The position numbers were made by a program, and so were the translations under genes. The notes beneath the pieces were generated by a model. It did no database searches. It worked only from the letters and a program-made list of their open reading frames with translations, and had not been told where the DNA came from. Source: Motiliproteus sp965230185 (lineage in GTDB: Bacteria; Pseudomonadota; Gammaproteobacteria; Pseudomonadales; Balneatricaceae). Taken from it: a stretch of 64,000 nt of DNA. The stretch covers positions 1,488,001-1,552,000 of the forward strand of contig OZ245995.1 in the NCBI GenBank assembly GCA_965230185.1, written 5' to 3'. Below are positions 18,388-26,960 of this stretch, one piece after another (within the stretch, counting starts at the first letter, position 1; each line of letters begins with the position of its first letter).

Positions 18388-18394
18388 GGGGAGC

Positions 18395-20137
18395 TCAGAT
18401 TATGCCGGCTTCCTTCAGTTGAGTCAGGCCGTTGAGGACAAGTTCCGCCAGCTTCTGTTCGCCGATCTTCAGAGTCAGCGTGCTGTCCACCGGCGCGGTC
18501 GGTGCCGCACAGATGCAGATCAGGCCGCTGCTGACCATCAGGCCGGCGGTGGCCTGCAGGCGCTGAAGAGCCTGATCGCGGTCCGCTTCGCAACAGCCCA
18601 GATCGTCGTTGAGAGTCTGTTGCAGCAGGGTGTCGCTGAGTGCGGTGACGGCGCGGCCCTGATCAAACAGTTGTCTCTCGAGATTGTAAGCGACGGTGGC
18701 GCGCTGCTCGGCGCTGCCCCCGGTTATCCACAGGATGGCGGCCTGCTGGCCAAAGCGACGAGCCCGGTCGGCGGCCGTTACCAGAGGGTCAGTGCTGACG
18801 CTGAGCGGTGATTCGGCCGAAACCAGCTTCTGGCTGCCTTCGTTGCAGATCATGCCCGCTCCGACAGTCAGGTTGGTCAGGCGATCGACCACGATAAAGG
18901 CACCGGTGCCCGGATGGCTGGCATAGTCGTCGCCGACAATGGCGCGATCCAGCGAGATTTCGCAACGGGCGATCTCGTTCAGCTCGAGGCTGCCACCGGG
19001 CTGCTGCTCCATAGTGTTGACGTCTATCTTGTGGCGCAGGGTGCCGACATGGCCGGCGACGGTGGTGGTGCCAACTTTGAACAGGTACTCCTTGCCGGGC
19101 AGCAGGGGGGCTTCGTTCATCCATACAATGTTGGCATCGAAGCGATTGATTACCTCGGGTACGGAACTGCTGTGGACGATCATGTCGCCGCGACTGACGT
19201 CGATTTCATCCTCCAGGGTCAGGGTGATCGCCATCGACGCGAAAGCCTGATCGAGGTTGCCGTCGAAGGTGACGATCGACTTCACTCTGCTGCTCTTGCC
19301 GGAGGGCAGTACCGTGACTTCGTCACCGGGCTTCACCACACCGGAAGCGACGGTACCGCAGTAGCCACGGAAATCCAGATTGGGGCGGTTAACGTACTGC
19401 ACCGGAAAACGCAGGTCGTCCATGTTGCGGTCGGAGGCGATCTCGACGGTTTCCAGCAGTTCCATCAGCGGCGCTCCCTGATACCAGGGCATGGCTTCGC
19501 TGTGGTTGACGACGTTGTCGCCTTTCAACGCGGACAGCGGCACAAACTGAACATCGTTGAGGTTGAGCTGTTGCGAGAACTCTTCGAAGTCGGCTCTGAT
19601 CTCGTTGTAGACCGATTCGCTGTAATCCACCAGGTCCATCTTATTGATGGCGATGATGGTGTGCTTGATCCCCAGCAGGGAAGTAATAAAGCTGTGGCGC
19701 TTAGTCTGAGTCTGAACGCCGTGACGGGCGTCGATCAGGATCACCGCAAGATCGCAGGTGGAGGCGCCGGTGGCCATGTTGCGGGTGTACTGCTCATGGC
19801 CTGGGGTGTCGGCGATAATAAACTTGCGTTTGGCGGTGGAGAAGTAGCGGTAGGCCACGTCGATGGTGATGCCCTGTTCGCGCTCCGCCTGCAGGCCGTC
19901 CACCAGCAGGGCCAGGTCGACCTCCTCGCCGGTGGTGCCGGATTTGATGCTGTCGGATTTGATCGCCTCCAGCTGATCTTCGTAGATCATCTTGGAGTCG
20001 TGCAGCAGGCGGCCGATCAGGGTACTTTTGCCGTCGTCGACGTTGCCGCAGGTCAGAAGGCGCAGCAGCTCTTTCTGTTCGTGCTGGGCCAGGTAGGCGT
20101 GAATATCTTCACTGATCAGTTCGGATTGGTGACTCAT
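18395..20137 (-). CDS. cysN: Sulfate adenylyltransferase subunit 1 with degenerate APS-kinase-like tail
   Basis: GTPase subunit of ATP sulfurylase, which with CysD makes APS from sulfate and ATP. Residues 1-460 are standard CysN: P-loop CGNVDDGKST at residue 30, ADTPGHEQYTRNMATGAS near residue 112, INKMDLVDYS near residue 166. The remaining 110 residues resemble an APS kinase (CysC) domain: ILWITGGSAEQRATVAYNLE aligns with the CysC start, where GLSGAGKST would be expected. The Lys/Ser of the P-loop and the following DGDN motif (here SDTL) are gone, and the domain is short. So the tail is a non-catalytic relic or a structural domain. It follows cysD by 59 bases. Confidence 0.93.
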   Translation of the reverse strand: MSHQSELISEDIHAYLAQHEQKELLRLLTCGNVDDGKSTLIGRLLHDSKMIYEDQLEAIKSDSIKSGTTGEEVDLALLVDGLQAEREQGITIDVAYRYFSTAKRKFIIADTPGHEQYTRNMATGASTCDLAVILIDARHGVQTQTKRHSFITSLLGIKHTIIAINKMDLVDYSESVYNEIRADFEEFSQQLNLNDVQFVPLSALKGDNVVNHSEAMPWYQGAPLMELLETVEIASDRNMDDLRFPVQYVNRPNLDFRGYCGTVASGVVKPGDEVTVLPSGKSSRVKSIVTFDGNLDQAFASMAITLTLEDEIDVSRGDMIVHSSSVPEVINRFDANIVWMNEAPLLPGKEYLFKVGTTTVAGHVGTLRHKIDVNTMEQQPGGSLELNEIARCEISLDRAIVGDDYASHPGTGAFIVVDRLTNLTVGAGMICNEGSQKLVSAESPLSVSTDPLVTAADRARRFGQQAAILWITGGSAEQRATVAYNLERQLFDQGRAVTALSDTLLQQTLNDDLGCCEADRDQALQRLQATAGLMVSSGLICICAAPTAPVDSTLTLKIGEQKLAELVLNGLTQLKEAGII

Positions 20138-20196
20138 CGTAATTCAACTCGTCTGAAATTCTGGTATCTGGATGATGACTGCTGAAGGACGGAGGC

Positions 20197-21195
20197 TCAG
20201 AAATAGCCTTCCTTCTTCTTCTCTTCCATGGAGCCGGCCTGGTCGTGATCGATGACCCGGCCCTGACGCTCGGAGGTGGTGGTCAGCAGCATCTCCTGAA
20301 TGATCTCCGGCAGGCTGGCGGCCTCGGATTCGACCGCGCCCGTCAGCGGGTAGCAGCCCAGGGTGCGGAAGCGCACGCTCTTCATCATCGGCTTTTCGCC
20401 GGGCTCCAGCGGCAGACGGTCGTCGTCAACCATGATCATGGTGCCGTCGCGCTCCACCACCGGCCGCTCTTTGGCCAGGTACAGCGGGACGATGGGGATG
20501 CTCTCCAGATGGATGTACTGCCAGATATCCAGTTCGGTCCAGTTGGACAGCGGGAATACCCGGATACTTTCGCCCTTATCGATTTTGGCGTTGAACAGGT
20601 TCCAGAGCTCCGGACGCTGGCTCTTGGGATCCCAGCGGTGGTTCTTGTCACGGAACGAGAACACCCGTTCCTTGGCCCGGGACTTCTCTTCATCGCGGCG
20701 GGCACCACCGAAGGCGGCATCGAACTGGTATTTGTTCAGTGCCTGTTTAAGGGCCGCCGTCTTCATCATGTCAGTGTGTTTCTTGCTGCCATGAACGAAG
20801 GGACTGATGCCCATCTCGACGCCTTCCTGATTGATATGGACGATCAGGTCCATGCCGGCTTCTTTCGCCATCTTGTCGCGGAACTCGATCATCTCCCGGA
20901 ATTTCCAGGTGGTGTCGACATGCATCAGCGGGAAGGGCGGCTTGCCCGGGTAAAAGGCTTTGCGGGTCAGGTGCAGCATGACGGCTGAATCCTTACCCAC
21001 CGAGTAGAGCATGACCGGACGGTCAAATTCCGCTGCTACTTCACGAATAATATGGATGCTCTCGGCTTCCAGCTGCTTCAGGTGAGTCAGCTTCTCGGCT
21101 GAGAGGGTGTATTCCGGCTGTTTTTCCACGGGTAATGCACTCATGATTCCGCTCTGGTTACTGGTTTCCCGGTTAATAGATTTCTGAGGCGCCAT
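20197..21195 (-). CDS. cysD: Sulfate adenylyltransferase subunit 2
   Basis: Catalytic subunit of ATP sulfurylase. The product has LKQLEAESIHIIREVAAEF and the PP-loop-like nucleotide site LYSVGKDSAVMLHL, followed by RKAFYPGKPPFPLMHVDT, and ends GRVIDHDQAGSMEEKKKEGYF, as in E. coli CysD. The start at 21195 gives 332 aa, about 30 longer than usual, but GGAGAGG sits four bases before it; the in-frame ATG at 21144 gives the usual length with a poorer site. It is the first gene of cysDN and is divergent from the TSUP exporter gene. Confidence 0.94.
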   Translation of the reverse strand: MAPQKSINRETSNQSGIMSALPVEKQPEYTLSAEKLTHLKQLEAESIHIIREVAAEFDRPVMLYSVGKDSAVMLHLTRKAFYPGKPPFPLMHVDTTWKFREMIEFRDKMAKEAGMDLIVHINQEGVEMGISPFVHGSKKHTDMMKTAALKQALNKYQFDAAFGGARRDEEKSRAKERVFSFRDKNHRWDPKSQRPELWNLFNAKIDKGESIRVFPLSNWTELDIWQYIHLESIPIVPLYLAKERPVVERDGTMIMVDDDRLPLEPGEKPMMKSVRFRTLGCYPLTGAVESEAASLPEIIQEMLLTTTSERQGRVIDHDQAGSMEEKKKEGYF

Positions 21196-21243
21196 GGTAC
21201 CTCTCCGTGTTTAAAATAAAAAAGAATATATTAGAATTTTTTT

Positions 21244-21258
21244 ATTCCAAAATGGAAT
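21244..21258. promoter_or_regulatory. Palindrome upstream of cysD
   Basis: Perfect inverted repeat ATTCCA-AAA-TGGAAT in the AT-rich divergent region, about 50 bases before the cysD start. A regulator-binding role is inferred from symmetry and position only. Confidence 0.4.
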
Positions 21259-21310
21259 TAGCGATTAAGTAAAGGTCCAGTGAGGGAGAATATAAAAGTG
21301 AACTGGATCC

Positions 21311-21329
21311 AAATAACTAATGGTTATTT
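21311..21329. promoter_or_regulatory. AT-rich palindrome between cysD and the TSUP exporter gene
   Basis: Perfect inverted repeat AAATAAC-TAATG-GTTATTT in the middle of the 231-base divergent region. It is AT-rich and placed as a CysB (LysR-type) site would be, but I cannot confirm the CysB consensus by eye. Confidence 0.4.
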
Positions 21330-21426
21330 GTAAATTTCTATTAATTCTTTTGTGTTATAAAGAGCTTTACCTATCATAGCGCTCAGTTATTTCATTTAGG
21401 GCGAAGATTCGTCGACTGAGGGATTG

Positions 21427-22212
21427 ATGGAACTGGCGTACAGCTTTGCAGGCCTTGTAGTTGGATTTGTAGTCGGCCTGACCGGTATCGGCGGTGGCGC
21501 TCTGATGACGCCCATTCTGATCGTCGGCTTCGGTATCAATCCGCTGGTCGCCGTCAGTACCGACCTGATGTACGCGGCCTTTACCAAGGCTGGCGGTATC
21601 TGGCCTTACGCGAAAAAGAAACTGGTCAACTGGCCAGTCGTGGTGGCGTTGCTGTCCGGTAGTGTTCCGGGCGCACTGTTCACGCTCTGGATTCTCAACG
21701 GTCTCGAGGGTCTTGAGCAGATCGAAGGACTTATCAATGTAACCCTGGGCATCAGTCTGGTACTGACCTCGATCGCCGTTTTTTTTCGCGGTCGTATTCG
21801 TGAGACGGTGGTTAACGCCGATGCCCCGGTGCTGAAAGCGGTGGTGCGACGCTGGCGTATGGCCTTTACCACTCTGGCGGGTGTCATGCTGGGGGGGCTG
21901 GTGACGCTGTCATCGGTTGGCGCCGGTGCACTGGGAACCGCACTGCTGATCGTGCTGTTCCCCCATATGACCATGCCGATGATCGTGGCAACCGATCTGG
22001 TGCATGCGGTGGTACTGACCAGTGTTGCCGGTGTCGGGCACTGGCAGCTGGGTAATCTGGATACCGAGCTGCTGGTCTACCTGCTGATCGGCTCGCTTCC
22101 GGGTGTTTACCTGGGCAGCCATCTGGGAACGCGGCTTTCGGCCAGAATTATGCAGCCGATCATGGGCAGCCTGCTGCTCTTTATCGGGCTTCGGTTCGTC
22201 CTTGCAGGGTAA
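21427..22212 (+). CDS. Sulfite exporter TauE/SafE (TSUP) family permease
   Basis: Membrane protein of 261 aa with seven or eight hydrophobic segments. It has the family's first motif GLVVGFVVGLTGIGGGALMTPIL and the matching second-half motif GGLVTLSSVGAGALGTALL. Members move sulfite, sulfonates or other sulfur anions. The start at 21427 is the ATG preceded by GAGGGA. Its position, divergent from cysDN and upstream of cysI, suggests export or import of a sulfur oxyanion during sulfate assimilation, for example protection against sulfite. Confidence 0.88.
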   Translation: MELAYSFAGLVVGFVVGLTGIGGGALMTPILIVGFGINPLVAVSTDLMYAAFTKAGGIWPYAKKKLVNWPVVVALLSGSVPGALFTLWILNGLEGLEQIEGLINVTLGISLVLTSIAVFFRGRIRETVVNADAPVLKAVVRRWRMAFTTLAGVMLGGLVTLSSVGAGALGTALLIVLFPHMTMPMIVATDLVHAVVLTSVAGVGHWQLGNLDTELLVYLLIGSLPGVYLGSHLGTRLSARIMQPIMGSLLLFIGLRFVLAG

Positions 22213-22265
22213 GTTGCAGCGACACTGAACGCAGACAGTAAATAATCAGAATCAACGGATATGAG

Positions 22266-22282
22266 CGACCTGATTCAGGTCG
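22266..22282 (+). terminator. Hairpin between the TSUP gene and cysI
   Basis: Arms CGACCTG and CAGGTCG around ATT, followed by TTCGACTTTATT. A weak terminator for the exporter gene, or an operator for cysI 75 bases downstream. Confidence 0.4.
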
Positions 22283-22357
22283 TTCGACTTTATTCAGGGT
22301 GGCAGGCTGCCGGCTCAGAGCAGCAGGCCGCAATGCGGTAACAGAAGGTAGGATGAG

Positions 22358-24049
22358 ATGTACTTATACACCGAGAGTGAGCAGCGGCTCATCGAAGAGC
22401 GCGCAGAGCAGTTCCGGGGGCAGACCCGGCGCTATCTTGCCGGTGAAATACCGGAGGATGAGTTCCGTATCCTGAGACTGCATAACGGTCTCTATATTCA
22501 GCGCCATGCGCCGATGCTGCGGATTGCGATTCACTACGGCCTGTTGTCCTCGAAGCAACTGCGTGCGCTGGCCGAGGTGTCTCGCAAGTACGACAAGGGC
22601 TACGTGCATTTCACCACCCGCCAGAACGTACAGTTTAACTGGCCGCAGCTGGAGCAGGTCGCCGATATCCTGGCAGAGCTGTCAAAGGTTCAGATGCACG
22701 CGATACAGACCAGCGGCAGCTGCGTTCGCAGTGTGACGTCGGATCAGTTTGCCGGCGTGGTGGCCAGCGAAGTCGAAGACCCCCGTCCCTGGTGTGAGCT
22801 GATCCGCCAGTGGGCGACCCTGCATCCGGAGTTCTCCTATCTGCCCCGTAAGTTTAAGATCGCCGTCAGCGCCGCCGACGAAGATCGTGCTGCCACACAG
22901 GTCCATGATATCGGCGTTCACGTAGTACGTAATGATGCCGGCGAAGTCGGTTTTGAAGTGCTGGTAGGCGGTGGTCTCGGCCGTACGCCGATGATTGGTA
23001 AGCAGATTCGCCCGTTTGTTGAGCAGAAAGATCTGCTCTCCTATCTGGAATCGATCCTGCGGATTTACAATCTCTACGGTCGCCGCGATAACAAGTTCAA
23101 ATCACGGATCAAGATCCTGGTGGATGCCATCGGTATCGACCGCTTCCGCGAGCTGGTCGATGCGGACTGGGAACGCAACCGCGACAGCGAGCTGCGCCTG
23201 ACCGATGCCGAGATTAACCGGGTTAAATCATACTTTACCCCGCCGGCTTACGAGAGCTTCGACGGCGATGATGCCGGTTACCTGGCGAAGCTGGAGAGTG
23301 ATCGCGACTTTGCCATCTGGGTGGAGCGTAATACCTTTAACCATAAAGTGCCCGGATATGCAGCGGTAACGCTGGCGTTGCGGGTTCATGACAACGGCGT
23401 CGATAACCTGCTGGGCGACAAGCACCGGGCTACCGGTAATCTGTCGGAAGCGCAGCTGGAGGCGGTGGCCGATCTGGCGGATCGCTACAGCTTTGGCGAG
23501 GTGCGCAGCACCCATGAACAGAACCTGGTCATGGCCAACGTTAAGCAGTCTGATCTTTACAGCCTCTGGAAAGCATTGACGGAGCTGGAGCTGGCACGGC
23601 CGATCATCGGTACCCTGGTGGATATGATCAGCTGCCCGGGTCTGGATTTCTGCAGCCTGGCAAACGCCGAGACCCTGGGCGTGGCGAAGCAGATCAACGA
23701 CCGGTTTGACGATCTTGACTACCTCTACGATCTCGGTGAACTGAAGCTGAAAATGTCCGGCTGCATCAACGCCTGTGCCCATCACCACGTAGGGCATATC
23801 GGTATTCTCGGGGTCGACAAGAACGGTGAGTCTTACTATCAGTTCACCCTGGGCGGATCATCCGGTCATGATGCCTCACTGGGTAAGGTGCTGGGCCGCT
23901 CAATCCCGAAAGAGCGGGTGGCGGAGACTCTGGAGAAAATTCTGTCGGTGTTTGTAGAAATACGTGAAGAGGGCGAGCGTTTTATCGATACCGTTCGTCG
24001 TGTTGGAAATGCCCCCTTTAAGGAGCGAGTTTATGCCTCTGATCATTAA
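22358..24049 (+). CDS. cysI: Assimilatory sulfite reductase (nitrite/sulfite reductase family)
   Basis: Sirohaem and 4Fe-4S enzyme that reduces sulfite to sulfide. The 563-aa product has the two ferredoxin-like halves of the family, the FTTRQNVQFNW motif near residue 84, TSGSCVRSVTSD near residue 115, and the cluster ligands near residues 428-475: SCPGLDFCSLA and, 39 residues later, SGCINACAHHHVGH. Length fits the single-chain nitrite/sulfite reductase type. No cysJ flavoprotein is nearby, so electrons probably come from ferredoxin or another donor. The DUF934 gene overlaps its 3' end and cysH and cysG follow. Confidence 0.93.
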   Translation: MYLYTESEQRLIEERAEQFRGQTRRYLAGEIPEDEFRILRLHNGLYIQRHAPMLRIAIHYGLLSSKQLRALAEVSRKYDKGYVHFTTRQNVQFNWPQLEQVADILAELSKVQMHAIQTSGSCVRSVTSDQFAGVVASEVEDPRPWCELIRQWATLHPEFSYLPRKFKIAVSAADEDRAATQVHDIGVHVVRNDAGEVGFEVLVGGGLGRTPMIGKQIRPFVEQKDLLSYLESILRIYNLYGRRDNKFKSRIKILVDAIGIDRFRELVDADWERNRDSELRLTDAEINRVKSYFTPPAYESFDGDDAGYLAKLESDRDFAIWVERNTFNHKVPGYAAVTLALRVHDNGVDNLLGDKHRATGNLSEAQLEAVADLADRYSFGEVRSTHEQNLVMANVKQSDLYSLWKALTELELARPIIGTLVDMISCPGLDFCSLANAETLGVAKQINDRFDDLDYLYDLGELKLKMSGCINACAHHHVGHIGILGVDKNGESYYQFTLGGSSGHDASLGKVLGRSIPKERVAETLEKILSVFVEIREEGERFIDTVRRVGNAPFKERVYASDH

Positions 24050-24539
24050 TCAACAGCGTGCCGACCAGGACAGCTGGAACTATATCGGTGGTGAGCTCAG
24101 CGATGCGGATCTGTCTGCCCGTTTACAGAGCCAGGGTGGTGACCTGCTGGTGGACTGGGCTGTCTGGAAGGAGTACCGCCAGCAGCTGCTGAGCCGTGAC
24201 GGTCAGCTGGGAGTGAGAATTGATGGTTTCGTGGAGCTGGAGGAGCTGGCTCCGGAGCTGGAGCGACTGGCGCTGATCGCCATCGACTTCCCGGCCTTTT
24301 CCGACGGTCGCGGCTTCAGTCAGGCCCGTCAGCTGCGCCAGCAGTACGACTACAAAGGTCAGCTGCGGGCGGTGGGTGATGTCACCTGGGACCGTTTGCG
24401 CTTTATGGGGCGCTGTGGTTTCGACGCCTTCGAAATTGCGGAGGATCGTTACAGCGATGACATGCTTGGTGCTTTTGCCGAGATCAGCGTGCGTCTGCAG
24501 GGCTCGGTGGACGATCCGCGACCGATTTACCGTCAGTAA
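24033..24539 (+). CDS. DUF934 family protein linked to sulfite reductase
   Basis: Protein of 168 aa with the DUF934 pattern: an N-terminal region with DLLVDWAVWKEYRQQLL, and IAIDFPAFSDGRGFSQARQLRQ near residue 85, then LRAVGDVTWDRLRFMGRCGFDAFE. Members always sit next to cysI in proteobacteria and are thought to serve sulfite reductase, with no proven biochemical role. The start at 24033 has AAGGAGCGAGTTT before it and overlaps the cysI stop by 17 bases, so translation is probably coupled. A terminator follows. Confidence 0.9.
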   Translation: MPLIINQQRADQDSWNYIGGELSDADLSARLQSQGGDLLVDWAVWKEYRQQLLSRDGQLGVRIDGFVELEELAPELERLALIAIDFPAFSDGRGFSQARQLRQQYDYKGQLRAVGDVTWDRLRFMGRCGFDAFEIAEDRYSDDMLGAFAEISVRLQGSVDDPRPIYRQ

Positions 24540-24549
24540 CTGACAGCTC

Positions 24550-24575
24550 AAAGCTCCGGTCTCCGGAGCTTTTTC
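24550..24575 (+). terminator. Rho-independent terminator after cysI-DUF934
   Basis: Perfect ten-base arms AAAGCTCCGG and CCGGAGCTTT with a three-base loop and a run of T, 10 bases after the DUF934 stop. It separates cysI from cysH transcription. Confidence 0.88.
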
Positions 24576-24657
24576 GTTTCGGGAGTCTGCAAAGACAGAC
24601 CCCGTATAACATAAAAAACAGAAAGATAAGCGCGAACAGAGAGAGGGAGGTGACCTG

Positions 24658-25374
24658 GTGTCACAGTCATTAACTACAGAACTGCAGGCGAAAGTGGATA
24701 ACGCAGTCCGCCTGCTGAAAGCCGCTCATCAGCAGTATGGCGACGTTGTCTTTGCCAACAGCCTCGGTGCCGAGGATGTTGTAATTACCGATCTTATTTT
24801 CCGGTTTGCCCCGGAGATCGGTATCTTCAGTCTCGACACCGGTCGTCTGCCGGAGGAAACGCTGGCACTGCTGGCAAAGATCGAGCAGAAGTATGAACGT
24901 AAAGTGACGGTTTATTATCCCGACGCGACGGCCGTGGAGAATTATGTCCGCGACAATGGTATTAATGCTTTTTACCAGAGTCAGGAGTTGCGTAAAGCCT
25001 GTTGTCACGTTCGTAAAGTGGAACCACTGAAACGGGCGCTGGCCGGTAGAAAGGCCTGGGTGACCGGAATTCGCCGCGAACAGGCGGTGACCCGTGACAC
25101 CATCGCCTTCAGTGAATGGGATGAGGGAAATCAATTACAGAAGATTAACCCTCTGGCAGACTGGACCGAAAAAGAAGTCTGGGCATATATTGAAGCGGAA
25201 TCTGTACCTTACAATGCGCTTCATGACCAGCACTATCCGAGTATCGGTTGTGCGCCCTGTACCCGTGCGATCTCTGTCGGTGAAGATGTGCGTGCCGGTC
25301 GCTGGTGGTGGGAAAACCCGGAAAGCAAAGAGTGTGGCCTGCATCCTGCCACCCCGCTGAAGAAGCCCTCCTGA
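24658..25374 (+). CDS. cysH: Adenylylsulfate (APS) reductase
   Basis: Thioredoxin-dependent reductase that turns activated sulfate into sulfite. The 238-aa product has the PAPS/APS reductase fold (NSLGAEDVVITDL near residue 35; TGIRREQAVTRD near residue 138) and the C-terminal catalytic ECGLH. It has both cysteine pairs of the iron-sulfur type, KACCHVRKVEPL near residue 117 and GCAPCTRAI near residue 200. Enzymes with these four Cys bind 4Fe-4S and use APS, while PAPS-specific ones lack them. The start is GTG with GAGGGAGG upstream. It lies between cysI and cysG. Confidence 0.93.
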   Translation: MSQSLTTELQAKVDNAVRLLKAAHQQYGDVVFANSLGAEDVVITDLIFRFAPEIGIFSLDTGRLPEETLALLAKIEQKYERKVTVYYPDATAVENYVRDNGINAFYQSQELRKACCHVRKVEPLKRALAGRKAWVTGIRREQAVTRDTIAFSEWDEGNQLQKINPLADWTEKEVWAYIEAESVPYNALHDQHYPSIGCAPCTRAISVGEDVRAGRWWWENPESKECGLHPATPLKKPS

Positions 25375-25470
25375 CAACCGGGGGCCGGCTTCGACGAGGT
25401 ACGGAGCCCGGCCCCTGTCGCAAAGGGTGTTGCAGATGCCCTTTAAAAGTTATGTCGTCGAGGAATATCT

Positions 25471-26901
25471 GTGGAGTATTTACCACTCTTTTTTGACCTT
25501 AAGGGTCAGGCCTGTCTGTTAGTCGGCGGTGGCGATGTCGCCCAGCGTAAGGCGTTACTGCTGGATCGTGCCGGCGCCCTGATTACTGTTGTATCTCCCG
25601 AAATATCCGCAGAACTGGCCGCTCTGGTCGAAGGGCAGGGTGGCACTCTGGTCAGAGACCGCTACCGTACCGAGCTGCTGGAAGGCAAGGCGCTGGTGAT
25701 TGCCGCTACCGATGACGAAGAGGTGAACCGTCAGGTGCACGCCGATGCCTCGGCCCGCAATCTGCCGGTGAATGTGGTGGATAACCCACCGCTCTGCTCC
25801 TTCGTTTTCCCGGCTATTGTCGATCGTTCGCCAATCATGGTGGCTATCTCCAGCGGTGGAAAAGTGCCGGTGCTGGCCCGTCTGTTACGAGCCAAGCTGG
25901 AAACGCTGATTCCTGCTTACTACGGTCAGCTGGGAGAGATGGGCGGGCGCTTCCGTGATCGGGTCAAAGCTAAATTTGGTTCTGTCCGCGAGCGTCGGGT
26001 GTTCTGGGAAAAGGTCTTTCAGGGTCGGGTTGCTGAGCGGATGATTGCCGGTCAGACCCAGAGTGCCGAGCGTCTGATGGAGGAGATGCTGGAGGGCTGC
26101 GAGCCCGAGCCTTCCGCTGTGGGCGAAGTCTATCTGGTCGGCGCCGGTCCCGGTGATCCCGAACTGCTGACCTTCAAGGCGCTGCGGCTGATGCAGCAGG
26201 CCGATATCGTTCTCTACGACCGGCTGGTGTCACCGGAGATCGTCGATCTCTGTCGTCGCGACGCCGACCGGATCTACGTCGGCAAGGAGCGCTCCAATCA
26301 CGCGGTGCCTCAGGAAGATATCAACGAGCTGCTGGCGCGGCTGGCGCTGGAAGGCAAGCGGGTGCTGCGGCTGAAAGGGGGCGATCCCTTTATCTTCGGT
26401 CGCGGTGGAGAAGAGCTGGAAACTCTGGCGGAAAAAGGGGTGCCCTTCCAGGTAGTGCCGGGTATTACCGCGGCATCGGCCTGCTCCAGTTACTCCGGGA
26501 TTCCGCTGACCCACCGCAATTATGCACAATCGGTGAAATTCATCACCGGTCAGCTGAAGAACCGTACCTCAGACCTTAACTGGCCGGAACTGATGGAGCC
26601 GAATCAGACCATCGTCTTCTATATGGGGCTGCATCGGCTGGAGCATATCTGTACTCAGATGATCGCTCATGGAAAGTCGCCCGATACCCCGGTGGCACTG
26701 GTGCAGGCCGGCTCCACGCCGAAGCAGAAAGTGCTGACCGGTACCCTCGGTAATATCAATGAGAAGCTGAAACAGACGCCGCTGCTGCCGCCGACACTGA
26801 CCATTGTCGGGGAAGTGGTGGAGTTGCATGACAAGCTGGCATGGTTTAACAGCGAAGATGCAGTTGACGGCAATCATGCCCTGATTGCCGGCAGCCACTG
26901 A
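25471..26901 (+). CDS. cysG: Sirohaem synthase (multifunctional CysG)
   Basis: Makes sirohaem, the cofactor of CysI, from uroporphyrinogen III. The 476-aa product has an N-terminal NAD-dependent dehydrogenase/ferrochelatase domain (CLLVGGGDVAQRKALLL near residue 15; NVVDNPPLCSFVFPA near residue 98) and a C-terminal methyltransferase domain starting VYLVGAGPGDPELLTFKAL near residue 222, with LKGGDPFIFGRGGEE and the VPGITAASA segment. Length is normal. The start is GTG, with GAGGAAT upstream. Its place after cysH fits cofactor supply for sulfite reductase. Confidence 0.96.
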   Translation: MEYLPLFFDLKGQACLLVGGGDVAQRKALLLDRAGALITVVSPEISAELAALVEGQGGTLVRDRYRTELLEGKALVIAATDDEEVNRQVHADASARNLPVNVVDNPPLCSFVFPAIVDRSPIMVAISSGGKVPVLARLLRAKLETLIPAYYGQLGEMGGRFRDRVKAKFGSVRERRVFWEKVFQGRVAERMIAGQTQSAERLMEEMLEGCEPEPSAVGEVYLVGAGPGDPELLTFKALRLMQQADIVLYDRLVSPEIVDLCRRDADRIYVGKERSNHAVPQEDINELLARLALEGKRVLRLKGGDPFIFGRGGEELETLAEKGVPFQVVPGITAASACSSYSGIPLTHRNYAQSVKFITGQLKNRTSDLNWPELMEPNQTIVFYMGLHRLEHICTQMIAHGKSPDTPVALVQAGSTPKQKVLTGTLGNINEKLKQTPLLPPTLTIVGEVVELHDKLAWFNSEDAVDGNHALIAGSH

Positions 26902-26920
26902 CGCCAAACCTGCTGACCGA

Positions 26921-26960
26921 AAAGCCTCAGGCCGGATTGGCTGATCCGGCCTGAGGCTTT
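26921..26960. terminator. Bidirectional terminator between cysG and the Bax-like gene
   Basis: Perfect 17-base arms, 26921-26937 and 26944-26960, with a six-base loop and A/T tracts on both sides. It serves convergent genes; the last codons and stop of the minus-strand gene lie inside the hairpin. Confidence 0.88.

Noticed and set aside
18395..18730. Functional APS kinase domain at the end of CysN
   Set aside because: P-loop Lys-Ser/Thr and the DGDN motif are missing, so kinase activity is unlikely.
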